A stretch of DNA of 64,000 bases, from positions 23,744 to 87,743 of the forward strand of contig CAMHQD010000004.1 of the NCBI GenBank assembly GCA_946187345.1, in the 5' to 3' direction. Each line of letters begins with the position of its first letter. The stretch's first letter is position 1. The notes beneath the pieces were generated by a model. It was not told the DNA's origin and made no database searches. It saw only the letters and a program-made list of their open reading frames with translations. Positions 9,300 through 18,080 of this stretch are shown here, piece after piece. The stretch is from an uncultured Porphyromonadaceae bacterium. GTDB taxonomy: Bacteria > Bacteroidota > Bacteroidia > Bacteroidales > Muribaculaceae. A program made the translations under genes and the position numbers.

Positions 9300-9515
9300 G
9301 AGAAACCCGCGAAGCGGGTGACAGTTCATAGGCGGGGGCGCAAGCCCCCGTGTAATGAAATCAAATCTCAAAAATATAAGCCCTGTAGGGGCGACAGAAG
9401 TTTTATGCGATTCTGTCGCCCCTACGGGGCTTTTGGTTGATAATTAACCGCTTTCATCACGGGGGCTTACGCCCCCGCCTATGAGCCGTCGCCCCTAACG
9501 GGGCTAATCGTCTCC
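9300..9515. repeat. Large nested palindrome downstream of cstA
   Basis: The outer arms (TTCATAGGCGGGGGC...CCCCCGTG and CACGGGGGC...GCCCCCGCCTATGA) mirror each other across about 200 bp. Between them lies a 21-bp stem starting AGCCCTGTAGGGGCGACAG. The arm core CATAGGCG is also seen at about 2422, and the TAGGGGC-type hairpin recurs at 56734. It is probably an accretion of REP-like units; no gene is visible in this gap. Confidence 0.75.
9379..9435 (+). terminator. Probable terminator of cstA
   Basis: A 21-bp stem (9379-9399 with 9411-9431, one G-T type mismatch) has a 10-base loop and is followed by TTTT. Confidence 0.6.
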
Positions 9516-9551
9516 CGGACAAAACTCGCCGAGTACGCCATCCCAAACTTG

Positions 9552-10490
9552 CTACACGCTGCCGATGGTGAGGGTGGTGTAGAAGCGGCCGGCGTCGAGG
9601 CCGTAACTCAAGGTGACATATCCGGTCGCATTTCCTCCCCACCAGGTGACCGAGGCCTCAAAGCCGGTGCGGCTCTCACTGACGGGTGCGCCGTAGGTGG
9701 CGCAGAGAGTGCGGTAAGCGGTGTTATAGCGGCCGCGATCGCTATAGGCGGTGGAGTAGAAGAGTTGCGCGCCGGTGAGGCGGTTGTAACTGTCGTAGGT
9801 GAGCATCGCGTCTTGCCAGAGCAGCCCCGCCATAGAGGCGTCGCGCAAGTAGATCACGTTGTCGTAGTATCCGTCCACATAGTAGCCGTTGGTGTAGAGG
9901 TAGTCGAGGCTGGCCGCATAGCGGGTGCCGAAGTACAGGCCAAACACGCGGTCAATCACGGGAGCCGTAGCCAGAGGGCGGTAACTGACGGGACGCACGG
10001 GGCGGTAAGGAGCCACATAACGGGGGCGATAGTCGCGGTGGGGCGGAGTGACGGGAGTGCGCCAGTCGCGCTTGGGTCCGCCGGTGGTGGCGTTGTGGTT
10101 GCGGCCAGGCTGTCCAACGGTGGGACGCGTTGCCGGACGGTTCTTGTCATTGTAGTAGCCGGTGCTATGGTTGTCGCGGCCACGGGTGGCGACGGTCGAG
10201 CCGCCGTTGTGGCCGGTGCTATGGTTGTCGCGGCCCCGGGTGCCGACGGTCGAGCCGCCGTTGTGGCCGGTGCCATGGTTGTCGCGGCCCTGGGTGGCGG
10301 TGTCGCGGCCACGGGTGGCGCCGGTGTTGCTGCCGGCGGTGGTGGAACGCGAGGCCGAGCCGGTGGTGTTGGCAACGTCCGGGCGGCGGCGTCCTTGCAT
10401 CGTCTGTGCGGCGGCGTTGCTGTCCGCCATCACCATTGCGCCCATGAGCACGAGGCTCATCATCATCGAGGAAAAAACATTTGCTTTCAT
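9552..10490 (-). CDS. Secreted repeat-containing protein, function unknown
   Basis: The start is placed at 10490, where AAAAAGGAC precedes MKANVFSSMMMSLVLMGAMV, a good signal peptide ending near AAAQ. An upstream in-frame ATG at 10535 lacks this context. The mature protein (about 312 aa in total) has a low-complexity Gly/Arg/Asn/His/Thr region with an 18-residue repeat (GRDNHSTGHNGGSTV plus three residues). A Pro/Arg-rich stretch (RPVRPVSYRPLA) follows. The C-terminal part is folded and Tyr-rich (YFGTRYAASLDYLYTNGYYV, then VTWWGG and YVTLSYGLDAGRFY). It resembles conserved Bacteroidales secreted proteins of unknown role; I do not assign a function. It is monocistronic. Confidence 0.75.
   Translation of the reverse strand: MKANVFSSMMMSLVLMGAMVMADSNAAAQTMQGRRRPDVANTTGSASRSTTAGSNTGATRGRDTATQGRDNHGTGHNGGSTVGTRGRDNHSTGHNGGSTVATRGRDNHSTGYYNDKNRPATRPTVGQPGRNHNATTGGPKRDWRTPVTPPHRDYRPRYVAPYRPVRPVSYRPLATAPVIDRVFGLYFGTRYAASLDYLYTNGYYVDGYYDNVIYLRDASMAGLLWQDAMLTYDSYNRLTGAQLFYSTAYSDRGRYNTAYRTLCATYGAPVSESRTGFEASVTWWGGNATGYVTLSYGLDAGRFYTTLTIGSV
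10159..10297 (-). repeat. 54-bp in-frame tandem repeat
   Basis: CCGGTGCTATGG (CCATGG in the third copy) recurs at 10159, 10213 and 10267, exactly 54 bases apart, encoding the 18-residue repeat. Being a multiple of three, copy-number change would keep the frame. Confidence 0.85.
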
Positions 10491-10641
10491 GACGTTGTCC
10501 TTTTTAGTAAGTCCGACATTCTTGTTGCTTATCACTATGTGAAGCCATCAAGTGGCTGCTCACGAAACGTTTTGTTGTCCGTTTGTCTTTTAGACCACTG
10601 ATTATCAAGCCGGTTTAAGGCTTTGCGACACAGTATAGATA

Positions 10642-10675
10642 ACGGGGCACCGCCACTCGACGAAGCCCCGTTTTT
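10642..10675 (+). terminator. Terminator-like hairpin without an obvious gene
   Basis: ACGGGGC (10642-10648) pairs with GCCCCGT (10665-10671) and is followed by TTTTT on the plus strand. No plus-strand gene precedes it; the neighbours on both sides are on the minus strand. Apart from this hairpin and the next terminator, I see nothing in 10491-10834. Confidence 0.45.
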
Positions 10676-10761
10676 CCTCGACCAGTTTCATATTGGTTAT
10701 TTATAGCAATCGTGACTTGAATACCAAAAGGGTATCCGTCCGGCATCGGTGCGGCTACCGT

Positions 10762-10809
10762 AAAAAACATCGCCACGGGGGCCGTGATGACCGGCGTCCC
10801 GTGGCGATG
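10762..10809 (-). terminator. Terminator of the SusC/D operon
   Basis: CATCGCCACGGG (10768-10779) pairs perfectly with CCCGTGGCGATG (10798-10809) over 12 bp. Read on the minus strand it is followed by six T (10767-10762). It lies about 65 bases downstream of the last operon gene. Confidence 0.8.
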
Positions 10810-10834
10810 GGTTGTAAAAATCACCAGTATAGCC

Positions 10835-10876
10835 TATGCTATATGCTATATGCTATATGCTATATGCTACATGCTA
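10835..10876 (-). repeat. Heptamer tandem repeat (TATGCTA)n
   Basis: Five TATGCTA units and one CATGCTA occupy 10835-10876. On the minus strand the array begins with the TAG stop codon of the gene ending at 10874 (TAGCATG TAGCATA...). This mirrors the array that starts at the cstA stop codon. Confidence 0.9.
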
Positions 10877-11413
10877 ATCATTCTCGGCAAGACCGCTATA
10901 GCGGACGCCACTCACGCGGTAGCCCGCGTGGCCGTAGGTGGCGGGATAGGGGTCGTCGCTGAACTTCACCAGGAACGTGATCGAGTCGGCCGGCGAACCG
11001 TTTTTCTGCTTGCCGGCACCCGGCAGAATCTTGCCGTCGCTGATGACGACACTGATCGGGTCGCCGCCCTCGTTGTTGGGGTTAGCCTCGTCAAAGGCGG
11101 TGTTGGCCGTGTGGAACGTCAAGGCGTTGACGTCACACTGGGTGCGCACCTTAAACTGCCAAATCTCACCGAGGTCATCGACAAAGAGCACCTTATCGGA
11201 ATTGGCCGAGGTATTGTAGGTGTTGATAATCAGGTCGCTGCCAAGCATACCCTCGTAGCCCTCAATAACATCGCCGTTCTCGTCAACGCCGTCAACAGAG
11301 ACGTACCACTGTCCGGCGAGTTTCTCGGTGGCGGTTCCGCCAATCTCGTCCTTCTCGCACGACGTGCCGACCATCATCAGCGCCGCGGCTGCAAAATATA
11401 ATAATTTCTTCAT
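10874..11413 (-). CDS. Lipid-binding SusE-position lipoprotein (Lipid_bd family)
   Basis: The protein has 179 residues and a lipoprotein signal (MKKLLYFAAAALMMVGTSC, Cys19). GGTATEKLAGQWYVSVDGVD, then IINTYNTSANSDKVLFVDDLG and WQFKVRTQCDVNALTF, matches the small lipoproteins annotated as lipid-binding putative hydrolases that close many SusC/D operons. It is the last gene of the operon and probably binds the substrate at the outer-membrane surface. A palindrome (11436-11550) fills the gap upstream of its start, and a strong terminator follows. The family call is from memory of the motif pattern. Confidence 0.75.
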   Translation of the reverse strand: MKKLLYFAAAALMMVGTSCEKDEIGGTATEKLAGQWYVSVDGVDENGDVIEGYEGMLGSDLIINTYNTSANSDKVLFVDDLGEIWQFKVRTQCDVNALTFHTANTAFDEANPNNEGGDPISVVISDGKILPGAGKQKNGSPADSITFLVKFSDDPYPATYGHAGYRVSGVRYSGLAEND

Positions 11414-11435
11414 AATGTACCTTTTTTGTTTAATC

Positions 11436-11550
11436 GTTTAGGGGTTGAGAGGTTAAGCGTTTAGCCTCGCGCTTGGCGCGCTCGGAGATAATACATTTAT
11501 TCCCATTTGCGATAGCAAATGGCTAAACCTCTCAACGCTCAACCCTAAAC
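11436..11550 (-). repeat. Two-hairpin intercistronic palindrome, copy A
   Basis: In transcript order: arm (GTTTAGGGTTGAGCG), hairpin CCATTTGCTATCGCAAATGG, spacer, hairpin CGAGCGCGCCAAGCGCGAG, closing arm (CCTCTCAACCCCTAAAC). It starts 6 bases after the DUF5011 gene's stop and ends 22 bases before the next ATG. It shares modules and orientation with the elements at 12268, 43544 and 60036. Confidence 0.85.
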
Positions 11551-11556
11551 TATTTT

Positions 11557-12249
11557 TTACTTGGTTAAAGTTACACTGATGGCATCATCCGGGTCGCCAC
11601 CGAAGGCGGCCAGATAACTGATAGTGCCGGTCGCGGCATCATAGGTGCCGTTGACACAGTCCAGAGGCTCGCCCCAGTACCAGGCACTGCCGTCACCCAT
11701 GGGGCCGGCCAGCGTGACGGTGTTGCCGTCCAACTTAAGGGTCTCCTCGTACTTGAAGTCATACGGATAGCCCGGATAGCGGCCCTGGTCGTAGAAACCG
11801 CCGCTGAGGTCGCTGATCGCGTAAGTGCCGTTACCGTTGTCGGTGATGGTAATCTTCAGGCCGCTATAGGAGCGGGTGCCGTACTTGGCGGCGGCCAAAT
11901 AGGCTCCGGCGAAGTTGTCGGGGTCGACAACCATCACGGTGCGGCTGGCGCTGGCGGCGAAGCCGTCGGGGTTCACCACACTATAGGTGAGCGTATAGAA
12001 GCCGGGCTTGGCGGTGTTCACACTGCCACTGACGGTCACGCTGCTCGACACATCCTCCGAGCCCATCGTTGCCGTGAAGCCGGGCTCAACATAAGCCTCA
12101 CCTTTGTTGACCTTGACCAGCGAGGCGCCATCAAGTTCAATCACGGCGTAGGTGGTGACCTTGGTCAACCCCTCGGAGTCCTTGCTGCAACCGGTCAAAC
12201 CAGCCACTGCGACCGCTCCGGCCATAAGGAATATAAGTGATTTCTTCAT
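11557..12249 (-). CDS. DUF5011/BT_2262-type lipoprotein of a SusC/D operon
   Basis: The protein has 230 residues. The lipoprotein signal is MKKSLIFLMAGAVAVAGLTG followed by Cys21. An Ig-like DUF5011 domain (about 35-110; AYVEPGFTATMGSEDVSSS, KPGFYTLTYSVVNPDG) is followed by a beta-rich C-terminal domain (about 115-230; LKITITDNGNGTYAISDLSG). Such lipoproteins are thought to bind the glycan or other ligand at the cell surface together with SusC/D. It lies third in the minus-strand operon. Copies of the two-hairpin palindrome lie both before and after it. Confidence 0.8.
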   Translation of the reverse strand: MKKSLIFLMAGAVAVAGLTGCSKDSEGLTKVTTYAVIELDGASLVKVNKGEAYVEPGFTATMGSEDVSSSVTVSGSVNTAKPGFYTLTYSVVNPDGFAASASRTVMVVDPDNFAGAYLAAAKYGTRSYSGLKITITDNGNGTYAISDLSGGFYDQGRYPGYPYDFKYEETLKLDGNTVTLAGPMGDGSAWYWGEPLDCVNGTYDAATGTISYLAAFGGDPDDAISVTLTK

Positions 12250-12267
12250 AATCTTCTTTTTTTAATC

Positions 12268-12381
12268 GTTTAGTCGTTTAGAGGTTGAGTGGTTGAGCCT
12301 CGCGCTGCCGCTCTATAGGCAAATCATTTATTCCCATTTGCGACAGCAAATGGCTAAACCTCTCAACACTCAACCATAAAC
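12268..12381 (-). repeat. Two-hairpin intercistronic palindrome, copy B
   Basis: It has the same module order as copy A: GTTGAG-type arms, hairpin CCATTTGCTGTCGCAAATGG and a degenerate second hairpin containing AGCGCGAGGC. It begins 5 bases after the SusD stop and ends 18 bases before the next ATG. Confidence 0.85.
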
Positions 12382-12386
12382 TTTTT

Positions 12387-13898
12387 TCACTTAGCCCAGA
12401 ACACCGGGGTTCCGTACACCGTCTCGTCCTGCTTGGGAGCGTTGGCGTTGCGGGTGCTGCTGCTCTCGGCGTAGGGGAAGCGCTGGAGCACCTTGTTGCT
12501 GCCCAGGCTGCCGTTCACCTGAATCGGGGTGTAGAGCGTACCGGCTTGATAAAGGTCGGGGTTGTAGGCGTGCGATGTCTCGTTGTAGAGTTGCGTACCG
12601 CTGACGCTACCGAAGGTCGGGTAACCCAGGCGGCGCATCTCGCACCAAGCCTCGAAGTTGTTGGTACCGGCCAGAGCGATCCACTTGGCCAGACCGATGC
12701 ACTTCTTGTAGTTGGCCTGGTCGTAGGGCCAGTGGGCAATCGCCTCGGCGGCACCCTCGGCGCCGGCGCTGGCGAACGATGCCGCCACAGCAGCCTCGTA
12801 GTGGGCTTGCGCCTGGCCGGCATTGGCCTTCTTGGCGTAGTACTCGGCGAGGAAGAACTCAATCTCACTGACGGTGATCAGATAGACCGGCATATCGTAA
12901 CTCGCCACGGGGCGGTTCCAATAGTTGGTGCTCTTCTGGTCACCCTCGGAGGTCGAGAAGTTGGTGCCGCTCACGCCACCGGTGTAGTTACCGGCACTGT
13001 TGGGGGCGAAGAACTTGGCCAGACGACCGTCGGTATAGACGATGTCACCGGTGGCGTTGCGCTCCTGCATGGTGCGGATGATGGCGATGTTGCCAATCAG
13101 GTTCACCTGCGTCGAGCCCCAGTTGGTGGCGAACTCCTCGGCGTAGAACGGGCTCATGTGACCGGCCTCGTTGGTCCAGTTGGTGTAAGCCACGTCGCTG
13201 TCGGGGAAGTTGTCCTCGGCCACGAGGGCATCGAGTTTGGCCTGCACGTCGGCCACACCGCTCTCACGCATGTAGAGTTTGAGCAACACGGCATTGGCGA
13301 ATTGCACCCAACTGGCGCTATTCTTGTCCGGGAACAGGAAGTTGGTGCACGTCAACGAGTTGACGGGCTCGGCAAGAGCGTCCTCCAGTTCCTTGATCAC
13401 GCCGGCATAGATGTCTGCGCCGTCGTCATACTTGGGCGTGGGGTTGCCCGAGAACGACTGGCTGTAAGGCAACTCGCCGTAGCAGTCCACAAGCACCTGA
13501 TAGGTGAAGGCCCACAGGGCGGTGGCGGCCAGGTTGGTGGCATAGTCACCGCTGGCGACAGCCTTCTCGCGCACGGTCTTGAGGTTGCCCAACGCGCGGG
13601 CGTTCAGGTACTGATAGTCACCGCTGGAACGCGTCGCACTCATGATGAACCTGGAGTAGTCGATATAGTTGCTGGTACCGAACTGCTGCGAATAGTGCTG
13701 GGCGAAGTATCCGCCGGTGATGCGCAGGAAGTCGCCGTAAGAGCCGGCGATGTTCATCTCGGCTGCAGGGAAGAGCATATCGGTGGTGATGGCGTCAACA
13801 CTGGGCGAGTTCGGGTCCTGGTTGATGTCCATGAACTTGTCGCAGGAAGCCAGAGAGACCGACAATGCTATGGTCGAAAGAATAAATAATTTCTTCAT
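12387..13898 (-). CDS. SusD/RagB-family substrate-binding lipoprotein
   Basis: The protein has 503 residues. The lipoprotein signal is MKKLFILSTIALSVSLASC (Cys19), directly followed by DKFMDINQDPNSP, the usual opening of the SusD-like_2 group. It contains the expected helical TPR-like framework, GGYFAQHYSQQFGTSNY, and a C-terminal region with WCEMRRLGYP. SusD proteins are surface lids that bind substrate and hand it to the SusC channel. The gene follows susC by 19 bases. The substrate is not deducible: no glycosidase, protease or sigma/anti-sigma pair adjoins. Confidence 0.9.
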   Translation of the reverse strand: MKKLFILSTIALSVSLASCDKFMDINQDPNSPSVDAITTDMLFPAAEMNIAGSYGDFLRITGGYFAQHYSQQFGTSNYIDYSRFIMSATRSSGDYQYLNARALGNLKTVREKAVASGDYATNLAATALWAFTYQVLVDCYGELPYSQSFSGNPTPKYDDGADIYAGVIKELEDALAEPVNSLTCTNFLFPDKNSASWVQFANAVLLKLYMRESGVADVQAKLDALVAEDNFPDSDVAYTNWTNEAGHMSPFYAEEFATNWGSTQVNLIGNIAIIRTMQERNATGDIVYTDGRLAKFFAPNSAGNYTGGVSGTNFSTSEGDQKSTNYWNRPVASYDMPVYLITVSEIEFFLAEYYAKKANAGQAQAHYEAAVAASFASAGAEGAAEAIAHWPYDQANYKKCIGLAKWIALAGTNNFEAWCEMRRLGYPTFGSVSGTQLYNETSHAYNPDLYQAGTLYTPIQVNGSLGSNKVLQRFPYAESSSTRNANAPKQDETVYGTPVFWAK

Positions 13899-13917
13899 GA
13901 TAATGTCCTCCTCACTT

Positions 13918-16900
13918 TTAGAATTTGAGACTCAGGTTGAAACCGTAGGTGCGGCAGGCCGGGTTGGCGTAAAGTTCGCCGAAGGCGCCGTACAAGTCAT
14001 TACCGTAGGAACTCGCCTCGGGGTCGATGCTGTAGTTGTCCCGGGCGGTCCAGGTGAACACGTTGTTGCAGAAGAACGAGATCTGGGCATCGCTCAGGTA
14101 GCAGGCGCTCACCCACTTCTTTGGCAGTTGGAAGCCCAGCGTGATGTTGCGCAACTTGACCATGGTGCGGTCCACGAGATAAGCCTCGCCACCCTTGCCG
14201 TAGCCGTAGTTGTTGTAGTACTTCTGGTAACTGTCGTCGGTCAAGAAGATGGGCGTGGTGTTCTCCACAAGGCTGCCATCCTCCAGTTTCATCACACTGT
14301 TGGGGATGACGAACGGGCGGCGGTCGTTATAGGTGGTGAAGATACCGTTGCCGGTGAACTGCATCAGGTTGCTGGTGCGCGAGAACATATAGCCGCCATA
14401 GCGCACGTCGAGCGAGGCGCTCAGGGTGAACCACTTCCAACTCAGGCTGGTGGTGGCACCGCCGGTCCAGTCGCTATTGACGCTCTTGCCGGTATCCTCA
14501 ACGGCGGTCGAGAGCAGCGGCTGGCCGTTGGCGTCAACAATCTGCTTGCCGTCCTCGGTGAACTGCGGCAGGTAGGTGTACAACTCGCCGATGGGCTTGC
14601 CGGCCTCGGCGTACATATACACGGCGTCGTCACCGGCGCTGAAGCGGTTGATAACCGTCTTGCCGCCCTCGAGGCTCTCGGGCATCGAGATGACCTTGTT
14701 CCAGTTCTTGGCGAAGTTGATCGAGAAGTCCCACTTCCAGTCACCCGTGCGCACCGGCGTGAAGTTGACCAGCAACTCAATACCGCGGTTGCGCACCTTA
14801 CCGAAGTTGGTCACCATGCGGTTGTAGCCCATAGCCGGGTCAACGGGCAGGGTGAAGATCTGGTCCTTGGTCACGCGGTTGTAGAACGCGAAGTCAAAGC
14901 CGATGCGGCCCTTGAGGAACTGCATGTTGATACCGGCCTCAAACTCGGTGGTCATCTCCGGCTTCAGGTTATTGCTGCCGACGGTGGCAGCGGCCTGGAA
15001 GGCGTTGATGCCTCCGTGGGGGAACGTGGTCAGGTCAGTGCCGTAGTAGCCATCGGTGTAGCCCTGCACGTAGGACGGGTAGGTAAGATACACGCCGGCA
15101 TCGTTACCGGTGCGGCCATAGGCCAAACGCAGTTTACCGAAGTCGATGGCCGGAGCGTTGATGTGCTTCGAGAAAATCCAACTCAACGTTGCACCCGGAT
15201 AGAAGTAACTGTTGCTGCCCATCGGCAGGGTCGATGACCAGTCGTTGCGGGCGGTGAGTTCGAGGAACAGGAAGTCGTCCCAGCCCAGAGTCACGTCACC
15301 GAACAGACCCACGAGGCGGCGCTTGCTCTGGCCCTCGGAGAGGCTCTCCTTGGTGGCGCCGTTGCTCAAGTCCCAGAAGTTGGTGTGGAACGTCAGGCCC
15401 GACGTCTTGCCGAGCATCGACGTGCTGCTGCGCTCGTTGATGTTCACACCGGCGTTGATGTTCACATCAAAGCGGTCATCAATGAACTTCCTCTTGTAGT
15501 TGGCCAGGAAGTCGTGGTTCATCTCATACAGACGGGCATAGCGGGCATAGACGTAGCCGGCCTTGTTCATCTCGCTGGGAGCGTAACCGTAGTCCTCGTT
15601 GATCAAGGCGTCGTCCAGAGCAATCTCCGGCTCGCCGATCTTCACGTCATAGTCGGTGTAGTCCAGACCCATACGATAGGTCAACGTCAAGTCCTTGATG
15701 GGGTTGATGTCCACCTGGATGTTGCCGAAGAACTGCTTGCTGTCGTTGTGGTTGTAGTTGTTCTCGATGGCCCAGTAGGGGTTGGTGACGCCGTAGGGCG
15801 TGTACCATGCCGTGGGCTGGTTGAACGGGCTGCTGGTGTCCTTGTGGTCGACCAGCGACAGGTCGCGCGGGAACTCATAGAGACCGTCGATCATCGACAC
15901 ACCCTGCATTGAGGCAACGGTGTTGGTGTTGCTGCGGGCAAAGTTCAACGACGAACTGAACTTCAACCACTTGGTGGCCTCGTAACTGCCGCGCGCGGCG
16001 ATCGTGTTGCGCTTGAAAGTGTCCTTGGCGCCCGGAATGATACCATCGTCGCCGGCATAACTGTAACTCAAGTAATAGGTGGCCTTGCTGTCGTCGCTCA
16101 CACCACTGAAAGCGATCGAGTGGCTGTGCATGAAGCCGGTGTCAAAGAAGTCGCGGATGTTGTTCTTCACAGCCTCATACTTGTGCAGCAGTTGCTGGTG
16201 GTCGTAAACCGGGCCGACAACCTGCCACGAGCCGTCCATCTCCGGTCCCCATGAACCGTTCTCGATGAACGTCTGGGCGCCGTCCCAACCCTGGCCGAAC
16301 TTATTCTGGAACTTGGGCAGGGTCGAAACGCGCTTCCACTGGAAGGCACCGTCGTAGGTGATGGTGAAGTTCTTGTTCACACCCTTGGCGCCCTTCTTGG
16401 TGGTGATGAGGATGACGCCGTTAGCGGCACGCGAGCCGTAAAGCGAGGTTGCGGCCGCGCCCTTGAGGATGGTCATCGTCTCGATGTCGTTGGGGTTCAC
16501 GTTGCTAATACCGCCCATCTGGTTCATGTAGTCCTGGTCGGAGTTGAGGAAGGTGCTGTTCTGCAGGGGCACACCGTCCACAACGTACAGCGGCTGGTTG
16601 CTGCCGTTGATAGAACTGATACCGCGGATAATGACGTCGTTGGCCATACCGGGGTCGTTGCTCGATGAGCGAACCTGCACACCGGCCACCTTGCCGGCCA
16701 GAGCCGAGGTCACGTTGCTCACGCGGCCCTCGAGCAGTTCGTCGGTCTTGAGCGTGGTGGCGCTGTAACCGAGGGTCTTCTCCTGTCGCGAGATACCGAG
16801 CGCGGTGACAACCACGTCGTCAAGCGTGGTGCCGCTGGCCTTCAATGCGATGTTCAGGTGACCGCTCGCCGCGACCTCCTGCGGCTCACAGCCGATGTAG

Positions 16901-17118
16901 GAGATGCGGACCGTCTTCACAAAGTCCGGCAGACGGAGCGAGAACTTACCGTCGGCATCAGTTGCCACACCGGCCGTGTGTCCCACAGCCTGAATGGTGG
17001 CGCCGATGACCGGCTCGCCGCTGCCCGCTTCGGTAACCAGACCCGTAATGGTCTTGTCGGCGAGTGCCGGCAAGGCATACGAGCAGATTACCATCAGTAG
17101 TAAAACAATCTTTTTCAT
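13918..17118 (-). CDS. SusC/RagA-family TonB-dependent outer-membrane transporter
   Basis: The protein has about 1066 residues, starting at MKKIVLLLMVICSYALPALA (an ATG two codons upstream is also possible). Domain order: signal peptide; carboxypeptidase-regulatory-like domain (about 23-95, ITGLVTEAGSGEPVIGATIQ); TonB-box region (LDDVVVTALGI); plug (about 135-230, with VIIRGISSINGSNQPLYVVD); then the beta-barrel ending in SLKF. It is the first gene of the four-gene operon and imports a ligand too large for porins, powered by TonB. The plug signature GVQVRSS...GMANDVIIRG is typical of SusC. Confidence 0.95.
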   Translation of the reverse strand: MKKIVLLLMVICSYALPALADKTITGLVTEAGSGEPVIGATIQAVGHTAGVATDADGKFSLRLPDFVKTVRISYIGCEPQEVAASGHLNIALKASGTTLDDVVVTALGISRQEKTLGYSATTLKTDELLEGRVSNVTSALAGKVAGVQVRSSSNDPGMANDVIIRGISSINGSNQPLYVVDGVPLQNSTFLNSDQDYMNQMGGISNVNPNDIETMTILKGAAATSLYGSRAANGVILITTKKGAKGVNKNFTITYDGAFQWKRVSTLPKFQNKFGQGWDGAQTFIENGSWGPEMDGSWQVVGPVYDHQQLLHKYEAVKNNIRDFFDTGFMHSHSIAFSGVSDDSKATYYLSYSYAGDDGIIPGAKDTFKRNTIAARGSYEATKWLKFSSSLNFARSNTNTVASMQGVSMIDGLYEFPRDLSLVDHKDTSSPFNQPTAWYTPYGVTNPYWAIENNYNHNDSKQFFGNIQVDINPIKDLTLTYRMGLDYTDYDVKIGEPEIALDDALINEDYGYAPSEMNKAGYVYARYARLYEMNHDFLANYKRKFIDDRFDVNINAGVNINERSSTSMLGKTSGLTFHTNFWDLSNGATKESLSEGQSKRRLVGLFGDVTLGWDDFLFLELTARNDWSSTLPMGSNSYFYPGATLSWIFSKHINAPAIDFGKLRLAYGRTGNDAGVYLTYPSYVQGYTDGYYGTDLTTFPHGGINAFQAAATVGSNNLKPEMTTEFEAGINMQFLKGRIGFDFAFYNRVTKDQIFTLPVDPAMGYNRMVTNFGKVRNRGIELLVNFTPVRTGDWKWDFSINFAKNWNKVISMPESLEGGKTVINRFSAGDDAVYMYAEAGKPIGELYTYLPQFTEDGKQIVDANGQPLLSTAVEDTGKSVNSDWTGGATTSLSWKWFTLSASLDVRYGGYMFSRTSNLMQFTGNGIFTTYNDRRPFVIPNSVMKLEDGSLVENTTPIFLTDDSYQKYYNNYGYGKGGEAYLVDRTMVKLRNITLGFQLPKKWVSACYLSDAQISFFCNNVFTWTARDNYSIDPEASSYGNDLYGAFGELYANPACRTYGFNLSLKF

Positions 17119-17288
17119 AAGCAATTAATAAAAATTTACCTATTATTAATTAAATTGTGTTTCCGTTACTCCCTTTCCTCGATGATTGAGTTGGGGGAGG
17201 ATTATTGTGGTGTATTGATGTCGTTAAGTATGGTGTAGGCGTCATCGCTGCCGTCATTCCATACCGCAGTGTTCTCAACTTTCCGCGG

Positions 17289-17296
17289 CAAAATTA
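17289..17296 (-). promoter_or_regulatory. -7 box of the susC operon promoter
   Basis: On the minus strand this reads TAATTTTG (TAnnTTTG). A TTTG lies 22 bases upstream (17319-17322). The leader to the susC start is about 160 nt; I see no clear structure in it. The rest of 17119-17535 holds only this promoter and a terminator. Confidence 0.65.
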
Positions 17297-17391
17297 CAAT
17301 TTTTTACACAAATACAAGCAAAAAAATTAGAATTTTTTAATAAAAATCCCGATTTTTCCTATAAACAGGGAGTTTTTCGCCCAAAAATGCC

Positions 17392-17425
17392 AAAAAAATT
17401 ACACTTCCAACAGACAGAAGTGTAA
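17392..17425 (-). terminator. Terminator of the DUF4491 gene
   Basis: TTACACTTC (17399-17407) pairs with GAAGTGTAA (17417-17425). On the minus strand seven T follow (17398-17392). Confidence 0.75.
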
Positions 17426-17535
17426 AAATGTATAAAAATTAATTTCTCGTGATTTCTATACAATCCGCCGGTAAAATGTGAGGACAACAAAGACAATGAT
17501 GACAATGCTTGTAACACACGAGACCTTTGGCCCGG

Positions 17536-17862
17536 TCACAACTCATAACTGCTGTCGTACCGCCGGTTGGGATTGCGCGGAAACCACCCTTTCTTGACGC
17601 GCTCGCGCTGCTGGTTCACCTCGTGTATGCTCCACAGGCACGAGAACGCCGTCACGCCGAGCACCGCCTGCCAGAAAACGCTGTCGGCTGCGAGGGCCGC
17701 CGCTCCCGCGACGGCGGCGCCCACAAGGAAACCCCATCGACACTTCACGCCCCAGTAATATTCCCCTTTGATGACAAGCGGGTGGAAAACACCTATTATC
17801 AAGAATGTCGCCAAGCCGATGGCGAGGCCCATTAGATTGTATTGCTCAAGAAATTGTATCAT
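17536..17862 (-). CDS. DUF4491 small membrane protein
   Basis: The protein has 108 residues from MIQFLEQYNLMGLAIGLATF. Three hydrophobic segments, VIKGEYYWGVKCRW and a C-terminal VKKGWFPRNPNRRY fit the DUF4491 family of Bacteroidales inner-membrane proteins, whose function is unknown. The start is set at 17862 because the promoter -7 box (17883-17890) lies inside the longer ORF that would start at 17940. It is a single-gene unit with its own promoter and terminator. Confidence 0.85.
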   Translation of the reverse strand: MIQFLEQYNLMGLAIGLATFLIIGVFHPLVIKGEYYWGVKCRWGFLVGAAVAGAAALAADSVFWQAVLGVTAFSCLWSIHEVNQQRERVKKGWFPRNPNRRYDSSYEL

Positions 17863-17882
17863 AACAAACGAATTTGAGACGC

Positions 17883-17914
17883 CAAAGTTACTGTAAATTT
17901 TGATTTTACACAAA
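17883..17914 (-). promoter_or_regulatory. Promoter of the DUF4491 gene
   Basis: On the minus strand this is TTTG (17914-17911), 20 bases, then TAACTTTG (17890-17883): an exact consensus. The leader is only about 15 nt. Confidence 0.8.
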
Positions 17915-18043
17915 TTTCCATAAAATATAATTGTGGCCACCGTAAAAAGCCGCTGATTAAATTATAACATTAATACCCGTTGGCGGGATTATAATTAATG
18001 GATAATTCATGGCAATTCGTGTTAAAAATTGAAAAAAAATTGC

Positions 18044-18051
18044 TATATTTG
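18044..18051 (+). promoter_or_regulatory. -7 box of the tricorn-like protease promoter
   Basis: TATATTTG matches TAnnTTTG 29 bases before the ATG. No exact TTTG stands at the -33 position. Confidence 0.55.
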
Positions 18052-18080
18052 CAATTTCATTCCAAAAAAAACCGAAATCA

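Noticed and set aside
10159..10297. Regular 54-bp repeats considered as a CRISPR-like array
   Set aside because: The period is a multiple of three within a secreted protein, there are no unique spacers and no cas genes nearby.
12546..15237. Long plus-strand ORFs opposite the SusD and SusC genes
   Set aside because: Same artefact: low-complexity Val/Gly-rich translation, while the minus-strand frames encode full-length SusD and SusC.
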